Shown here: one piece after another, positions 23,734 through 27,629 of the stretch
How the letters are laid out: each line of letters starts with the position of its first letter
How positions within the stretch are numbered: position 1 is the first letter of the stretch
Source of the DNA: DAINBT01 sp036732785
GTDB lineage: Bacteria; Planctomycetota; Phycisphaerae; Sedimentisphaerales; SM23-30
Reading direction: 5' to 3'
NCBI GenBank assembly: GCA_964537505.1
Contig: CAZICK010000051.1
Coordinates: 1 to 27,629, forward strand
DNA length: 27,629 nucleotides
The notes under the pieces: generated by a model
What the model was told of the DNA's origin: nothing
What the model saw: only the letters and a program-made list of their open reading frames with translations
Database searches by the model: none
Program-made: the position numbers and the translations under genes

Positions 23734-23805
23734 AAAAAAAAACCGCCCATGCTTCCGGCTGGAAAAGACAATCTAGGGAAGATTGGCATCCGGGAGCAGG
23801 GCGGT
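23734..23805 (-). terminator. Leader hairpin with U-tract before the 231-aa gene
   Basis: Read leftward, ACCGCCC/GGGCGGT (23799-23805 with 23742-23748) is stacked on a 9-position stem (23790-23798 with 23750-23758). A tip hairpin GATTG/CAATC lies inside, and nine Ts follow. The U-tract ends a few bases before the ribosome binding site of the 231-aa gene, so there is no room for a promoter in between. Expression of that gene must read through, which points to attenuation or to a separate small RNA ending here. Confidence 0.8.
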
Positions 23806-23852
23806 CAAAAGCTCTTTAATCCATAAAACCTAAATTATCTTTTCCAAACTGC

Positions 23853-23880
23853 ATCCTAACTAAAACAAGTCAGTTGTCAA
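23853..23880 (-). promoter_or_regulatory. Promoter before the attenuator of the 231-aa gene
   Basis: Read leftward: -35 TTGACA (23880-23875), a 16-base spacer, -10 TAGGAT (23858-23853). Predicted start is near 23846, about 40 bases before the hairpin and about 127 bases before the ATG. Confidence 0.6.
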
Positions 23881-24144
23881 CGGAAAAACCAAACATTTTT
23901 TTAAGTAGAAGTACCTTTTGCCATAGTCTTGGATGTTGCGGTATGTCAACATCCTTACCGCTTTGGTTTTGCATTCGGAAAGTACCTTTTGCCTCTGTAA
24001 TTTGCCTAGAGCTTCACCAAGGGCATCTGCGGCCCCGCCATTCGACGGCAAGGTCTCCAAGGTAGGAATATGTCATAAAACTTTGCGGCGTTGAACCTTG
24101 GGGCGATTCGCGTTGATTATACGCTTGGATTCCAGTTCTGGGGG

Positions 24145-24254
24145 GGCGGCAACGTCTGTTATTGCCAGAGAGATTGACGGAGGCAATGTATTCTTGAATA
24201 CTAAGTTTAGCTAACAGGCGGCAACGTCTGTTATTGCCAGAGAGATTGACGGAG
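24145..24254. repeat. Two 38-bp direct repeats with a 34-bp spacer
   Basis: 24145-24182 and 24217-24254 are identical (both begin GGCGGCAACGTC and end GATTGACGGAG). Each can form a small hairpin (GGCAA/TTGCC around 9 bases). The dimensions resemble a minimal CRISPR unit, but there are only two copies and no cas genes. Protein-binding sites or a duplication are more likely. Confidence 0.8.
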
Positions 24255-24338
24255 ACAGGGATCGCCACAAGAAAATCCAGCACGGAAAGTCCCCCACCAC
24301 GGGCCACTTTAGCTCCAAGACGGGCGTCCTGGATGTTC

Positions 24339-24571
24339 TATACCTTTTCCCCACGTTCGTCGAAATTTGGGCCGTTTTAGCCGTCCCACTTACGCGGGTT
24401 TTCAACTTGATGTTAAGTTTTGTTAGGAGGGTCCACCTTGGCCCCGTGCAGCGTTAGCCTGCAAGATATGCCCCTGGAATCGACGGCTTACTGTTACAAG
24501 GGGTTTATAGCCTTTTTGTCGCGTTCGTTGAAATTTGGGCTGCTGGAGCCTCCCCACTACCGTGAGATTTT
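24339..24571. repeat. Diverged 65-bp direct repeat pair
   Basis: 24339-24402 and 24506-24571 align along their length and share an almost exact core (CGTTCGT-GAAATTTGGGC). Several differences fall at third positions of one reading frame (peptide FVEIWA in both), hinting that the ancestor was coding. The frame is now broken. Confidence 0.5.
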
Positions 24572-24626
24572 GAGCCAAATTTGCTTCTGGATTTCAGCTT
24601 TTCTCAACAACCGATTTTGAAACTTA

Positions 24627-24644
24627 CTCAACGTTTTACTCAAC
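24627..24644. repeat. Candidate integrase arm-type site, right
   Basis: Exact second copy of the 18-bp CTCAACGTTTTACTCAAC found at 16612-16629, in direct orientation and 71 bp inside the right attachment core. Confidence 0.6.
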
Positions 24645-24715
24645 ACCGGCACTTTTTGGGCAAACACAGAAAAAAGCCAAAGGTCATAACTGCTTGGAAA
24701 ATAAAGGGTTACGAC

Positions 24716-24762
24716 AACGAGGCCGACGGGGATCGAACCCGCAACCTTCGGATCGACAGTCC
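24716..24762. repeat. Right attachment site within tRNA-Asp
   Basis: Exact 47-bp match to 16459-16505. It covers the tRNA from the anticodon stem and loop to two bases beyond the 3' end, so insertion keeps the tRNA complete. Confidence 0.93.
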
Positions 24763-24793
24763 GATGCTCTAACCAAAATTGAGCTACGGCCCC
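24718..24793 (-). tRNA. tRNA-Asp (anticodon GTC)
   Basis: Read leftward the 76 bases fold as a full cloverleaf. The acceptor stem is GGGGCCG/CGGCCTC with one G-U pair and discriminator G73, as expected for Asp. The D-arm is GCTC/GAGC with a slightly long loop. The anticodon stem is TCGGA/TCCGA with loop CTGTCGA, giving anticodon GTC. The T-loop is TTCGATC. No 3' CCA is encoded. Its 3' part is supplied by the inserted element, and the displaced original lies at 16459-16505. Confidence 0.95.
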
Positions 24794-25060
24794 AAACTTC
24801 ATTATTGTATTGTCAACTCAGACTCACAATTCTAACATAAAACGTCAGACCATGCAAGTTCGTCCACAAGACTAAATATGTTAGTGAAGATTCCTGATAA
24901 AACAAGCTAAATTTGTCATTCCAATATAATTTTTTTGTGCAGCCTCCTGTAACAAATGCCAAATAGCACTGTAACGTTTTGTATGCTAAATAGTTATGTA
25001 ATTCAGTATATGAGGGTTTGTCTGTTGGTAAATTGGTGTAGGCTGTATGGGTAAACGTCT
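24794..25060. other. AT-rich stretch right of tRNA-Asp
   Basis: A long leftward frame continues through here from the decayed hydrolase, but its composition is not protein-like. I see no conserved motif, and read it as non-coding or decayed sequence. The tRNA promoter should lie just right of 24793. Confidence 0.5.
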
Positions 25061-25395
25061 GGACATGCTCGATATGAAACGGGATGTATGCAACGCCCAG
25101 ATAGCGAAAAATAAGGCTGGCAAAGAACAAGCCGGCAATGGTTGGCCACGAGAACCTCATTTTCCGGAGTGCCAAACAGCATCGCGCCCATCCGTCCGTT
25201 TGTTTCCAGAGAGAGACAAACGCGTCCTCCCAGCGCAGCGCCGGGTGCTGGCTGATCGAGCCGCGTTCCGGTACCTCGGCGCCAAACCTCGGACAATGGA
25301 AGTAGCCTAGTCTGCGGTGCGGCATGGACAGTGAGTAAAGTACCAGGCAAAGCCAGGGCGATGATGATGAGATATTTCATTGTGGGTTGTTTCAT
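25061..25395 (-). pseudogene. Decayed GH95-like glycoside hydrolase, N-terminal remnant
   Basis: The start encodes a signal peptide (MKYLIIIALALPGTLLTVHA). The family opening is then split over two frames: PERGSISQHPALRWEDAFVS in one, and NGRMGAMLFGTPENEVLVAN in the other. Intact relatives join these as W-E-D-A-F-x-x-G-N-G-R-x-G-A-M, the N-terminal signature of GH95-type alpha-L-fucosidases and related six-hairpin enzymes. The join has TCTC- and AAAC-type 4-bp duplications whose removal restores the frame. The following HCRL-x-LP motif is also broken, and the rest of an 800-residue enzyme is absent. It lies 56 bp after the intact glycosidase gene and was probably in its operon. Assignment to GH95 rather than a neighbouring family is uncertain. 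Confidence 0.7.
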
Positions 25396-25451
25396 GATTT
25401 ATTATTTCAAATGGTTTTGTAGTTCCTTTTCTTTTGAGGTACAGGATGAAT

Positions 25452-27449
25452 TCAGAATTTAACCGAATAGGTTTTTCCTGCCGGGCCCGAACCGGTGAAA
25501 ATGACCTTTCCTCCACTGCTGACTGTAATCTTCTGTTTATCCCCTGCCCTCTCCACAACCATATCCCAATCTCTGCCAAAAGCTCGCATGTCACGCATCG
25601 CCATCTGTGGCCATTCATTTGGTAACCAAGGTGTACAATTAAAGGATTTAAGACCATTAGGAACGATCCCGAACATGCCTTCTGTGAAAACACGGGGATA
25701 AAGCGACCCGGGGCAGAGCATGTCAATGGCATCTTCGTCCGGATACGGACCCTGTTCTCCGAAAACCTGGGCTTTCACCACCCGCCGGGTCATGTCAAGC
25801 GATTCTTCCGTAAGGCCAGCCTTGAACAATACCCTCAGCGCATAGTAAGTCTCGCGTGCCCATTCTGTTGGAACTGTTGATTCAGCAAGTATGTCGGCAC
25901 CATTCAACCGCCCGGGCCAGAGTTTATCAGAAAGTAAGGCTGCAATCGTTCCCTCCTGCCTGTCATCGATACCCATCGCTATCGGCAACAGGATCCATCC
26001 ACGCAGGGTGGTGTTCTCTTTAAAATAACGATAAGTCCTGAAGCCTTCTATCTCAGCACCAAAGTATTTTTCTATCGCCTTTCGAAGTGCATCCGCGCGC
26101 TTATCAAATTCCAGTTCGACAGACTTTTTACCCATATCATGTGCCAGACGTGCCGCCTGACGATATCCGCTGTAAGCAAGTGAGGAGGTACTCAGATTGG
26201 CATCGCCGGTAGGGTATCTCCCCTCCATCTCATCAGTCTCTGAAGCGATTATTCCGTCACTGGTCAGATGTGAATTTACAGATCGTGCACTGAATTCAAT
26301 GAGAGGCCACATCTCCTCTGCCGCTCTCGGATCGCCAAGAAACAGGAGGAACTTCGAAAGGCCATAAAGAACCATTGCATCATCACCACGTTCCTGCTGG
26401 ACGAGCTTCAGGGAGGCATGTTCGAACGAACCGGGAAAGGGACGGATTCCATTCTCCCTGCAATAATCCATCCATATCCTGTACATGTTCAGCGAGGCAT
26501 CATTTAACTGCTCATCTCCAAAAAATGGAAAAACAGGACTGGAGTATTCAACCGGATCGTTTGCCCAGATGCCCGGTGAGTATCTCAGACTTCCGTTGTG
26601 AGTAATAACTCCTTTCCAGGTTTCCACCGGACATTCCAGAATATGAAATTTCTGCAGTGCAAATGCAAGGTCCAGAGCCGGATCAGGGGTTTCGAGACGA
26701 CCCGGACCATGCCATGCACATCTTGCCATTTTAACACGTTCCCGGTGTTCCAGTACAACATCCGGCACCCTGTCAGGGGCAGCAATTTCCCTGGCCTGAA
26801 CCGAAACTGTGAAAAATAGTGTATCACCCGGGGCCACTGCAACAGGTTCAACTCCGGTGCAGGTCCGGACTACTACTATTTCTTCATCCGTATATTTCAC
26901 CTGCTGGGCTGCCGAGACCGACATCTTTACCGTTTTGCCGGAATTGTTACGAACCTGCCACTCCTCCAGGACCAGAGCATTCATATTGGATGGATATATC
27001 ATACGACTAAGAACGATCCCTTTATTTTCCGGATAGGTAAATGTGAGCATTCCATCGAAAGTGACCGATACCGGGGAGCCTGTTTTCAGTATCAGGTTAT
27101 CGATGCGCACCTCCGGATCCGGTTCTGCACCGGTATCGATCATGATCTTGTTAAAATTATCTCTCTTCACATTGAAAAAACGGGAAGTATAACTCAAACC
27201 ATTTGTGACGGATGAATGAAACTGCATCACAACCTTGCGCCCCTGCAGATTCATAACAAGGGATTGATCCGGATCATTGCCGGTCCATGTATGAGTGATG
27301 GTACCTGCATCATTCCGCACCCAGAAATCAGGTTTGTCATGATTTGCCGCGGTGAGGAATTCCGGCATTAAAAACATAATGCAAAACGCCAGTGAAGAAG
27401 AAAGATTCAATCTTGAAATCTTTGATAATAAACTACTAAATTCGACCAT
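25452..27449 (-). CDS. Secreted six-hairpin-type glycoside hydrolase, 665 aa
   Basis: The start at 27449 is chosen over an upstream TTG because AAAGG lies 7 bases before it and a signal peptide (hydrophobic stretch LSSSLAFCIMFLMP, then LTAA) follows. Residues 30-240 or so are a beta-sandwich domain. Residues 260-600 form an alpha-helical barrel of the (alpha/alpha)6 type, with acidic motifs such as DEMEGRYPTGDANLS, RETYYALRVLFKAG and GPYPDEDAIDM. A short beta domain ends the protein. The layout resembles GH78/GH95-clan exo-glycosidases and glucoamylase-like enzymes, but the exact family and sugar are not clear to me. It probably works in the periplasm on oligosaccharides. Next to it lies a dead GH95-like gene, consistent with a polysaccharide-use cluster that is partly decayed. 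Confidence 0.75.
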   Translation of the reverse strand: MVEFSSLLSKISRLNLSSSLAFCIMFLMPEFLTAANHDKPDFWVRNDAGTITHTWTGNDPDQSLVMNLQGRKVVMQFHSSVTNGLSYTSRFFNVKRDNFNKIMIDTGAEPDPEVRIDNLILKTGSPVSVTFDGMLTFTYPENKGIVLSRMIYPSNMNALVLEEWQVRNNSGKTVKMSVSAAQQVKYTDEEIVVVRTCTGVEPVAVAPGDTLFFTVSVQAREIAAPDRVPDVVLEHRERVKMARCAWHGPGRLETPDPALDLAFALQKFHILECPVETWKGVITHNGSLRYSPGIWANDPVEYSSPVFPFFGDEQLNDASLNMYRIWMDYCRENGIRPFPGSFEHASLKLVQQERGDDAMVLYGLSKFLLFLGDPRAAEEMWPLIEFSARSVNSHLTSDGIIASETDEMEGRYPTGDANLSTSSLAYSGYRQAARLAHDMGKKSVELEFDKRADALRKAIEKYFGAEIEGFRTYRYFKENTTLRGWILLPIAMGIDDRQEGTIAALLSDKLWPGRLNGADILAESTVPTEWARETYYALRVLFKAGLTEESLDMTRRVVKAQVFGEQGPYPDEDAIDMLCPGSLYPRVFTEGMFGIVPNGLKSFNCTPWLPNEWPQMAMRDMRAFGRDWDMVVERAGDKQKITVSSGGKVIFTGSGPAGKTYSVKF

Positions 27450-27525
27450 TGTTTGCCTTTCTAAAATTGAGTAACTTATATTTCCATGCATTTCTGAAAA
27501 TTGCTGTTGAAGTTGGCGCAAAGCC

Positions 27526-27629
27526 CTATGCTTTCCGCACCGTGGTATATGCCACAGGTCGTCTCACCGTTGCAGGATGAACGCCCGCCTTCATGGCCAT
27601 GATCATGCCCGCAGCCTCGATGTAGTTCT
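27526..27629 (-). CDS. C-terminal end of an unidentified gene, cut by window edge
   Basis: A leftward open frame runs from the window edge to a TAG at 27526. It encodes a helical segment (NYIEAAGMIMAMKAGVHPAT) and a basic tail. It would be the gene upstream of the glycosidase, 76 bp away and in the same direction. The + strand is also open for part of this stretch, so the call is tentative and no family is assigned. Confidence 0.4.
   Translation of the reverse strand, partial: NYIEAAGMIMAMKAGVHPATVRRPVAYTTVRKA

Larger units (their letters stand above)
23881..24715. other. Element right end, repeat-rich, no firm gene
   Basis: No gene is convincing here. A 66-codon frame at 23860-24060 begins with TTG and lacks a ribosome binding site. 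A second short frame overlaps it, and the two share a 14-bp direct repeat (GGCAAAAGGTACTT read leftward). Frames at 24014-24405 simply translate the 38-bp repeats. The stretch holds those repeats, a diverged 65-bp repeat pair and the right arm-type site. Confidence 0.55.
16459..24762. mobile_element. tRNA-Asp-integrated element, about 8.3 kb
   Basis: The borders are defined by a perfect 47-bp direct repeat at 16459-16505 and 24716-24762. The right copy is the 3' part of an intact tRNA-Asp gene and the left copy is a displaced duplicate, the classic outcome of integrase-mediated insertion into a tRNA 3' end. Contents: tyrosine integrase, replication genes (HTH protein, phage-type replication protein, primase/helicase), a second small HTH or excisionase-like protein, a PH-like/SHOCT protein, a lipoprotein and unknown proteins. 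No structural phage or conjugation genes are visible. It is therefore best described as satellite-like or an integrative plasmid. All recognised genes read leftward. Mobility today is plausible, since the integrase keeps its catalytic residues. Confidence 0.9.

Noticed and set aside
23860..24060. 66-codon leftward ORF near the element right end
   Set aside because: Starts with TTG, no ribosome binding site; shares a short repeat with a different frame, so decay or chance is more likely.
24145..24254. Calling the two 38-bp repeats a CRISPR array
   Set aside because: Only two copies, one spacer and no cas genes; kept as a repeat and finding, not as a CRISPR call.
16797..24715. Retron, diversity-generating retroelement or toxin-antitoxin reading of the element
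   Set aside because: No reverse transcriptase, no template/variable repeat pair, and no recognisable toxin or antitoxin domain in any frame.
24813..25325. Intact 170-aa gene leftward
   Set aside because: Its first part is one frame of the broken GH95-like gene and the remainder has no protein-like pattern.

Overview
The window looks like a chromosomal piece of a Planctomycetota bacterium, most plausibly a Phycisphaerae relative. The grounds are inference from protein style: secreted proteins that combine jelly-roll, PKD and a short dockerin-like Asp-Leu-Asn-Gly-Asp motif, a sulfatase-fold protein fused to TPR repeats, and large secreted proteins of unknown role. No marker gene fixes the taxonomy.

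Layout. Positions 1-548 hold no intact gene, only a possible transposase scrap. Positions 549-8630 carry a leftward four-gene cluster in transcription order: a secreted cyclophilin-type prolyl isomerase with a long repeat-bearing tail, a TolC-family outer-membrane protein, glucokinase (glk), and a ROK-like sugar kinase relative. Positions 9113-12832 hold two tandem, partly duplicated genes for secreted PKD/dockerin-like proteins, ending in a clear terminator. A rightward membrane-anchored sulfatase-fold/TPR protein follows at 13347-15647. Positions 15605-16357 are a graveyard: a coding scrap, a group II intron domain V-like hairpin and a truncated tyrosine integrase.

Positions 16459-24762 are an integrated element of about 8.3 kb. 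It is bounded by perfect 47-bp direct repeats derived from the 3' half of a tRNA-Asp(GTC) gene; the intact tRNA survives at the right end. All recognised genes read leftward. One block, with its own promoter, encodes a small HTH protein, a small unknown protein, a phage-type replication protein, a primase/helicase fusion and a second HTH protein. A second block encodes a PH-like/SHOCT protein, a predicted lipoprotein, a 20-codon ORF and the integrase, the last three tightly linked. A 231-residue unknown protein stands alone. No capsid, portal, terminase or conjugation genes are visible, so it resembles a phage-satellite or integrative-plasmid type of element. Two of its genes (SHOCT and the 231-aa gene) have the same upstream architecture: a good sigma70-like promoter, then a hairpin with a U-tract, then the gene. 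It also has iteron-like repeats, 18-bp candidate integrase arm sites near both ends, a (CCNNG)14 pentamer array next to a perfect hairpin, and a two-copy 38-bp repeat.

Right of the tRNA (24794-27629) are carbohydrate genes: a decayed GH95-like hydrolase start, an intact six-hairpin-type glycosidase with signal peptide, and the end of an unidentified gene cut by the window edge.
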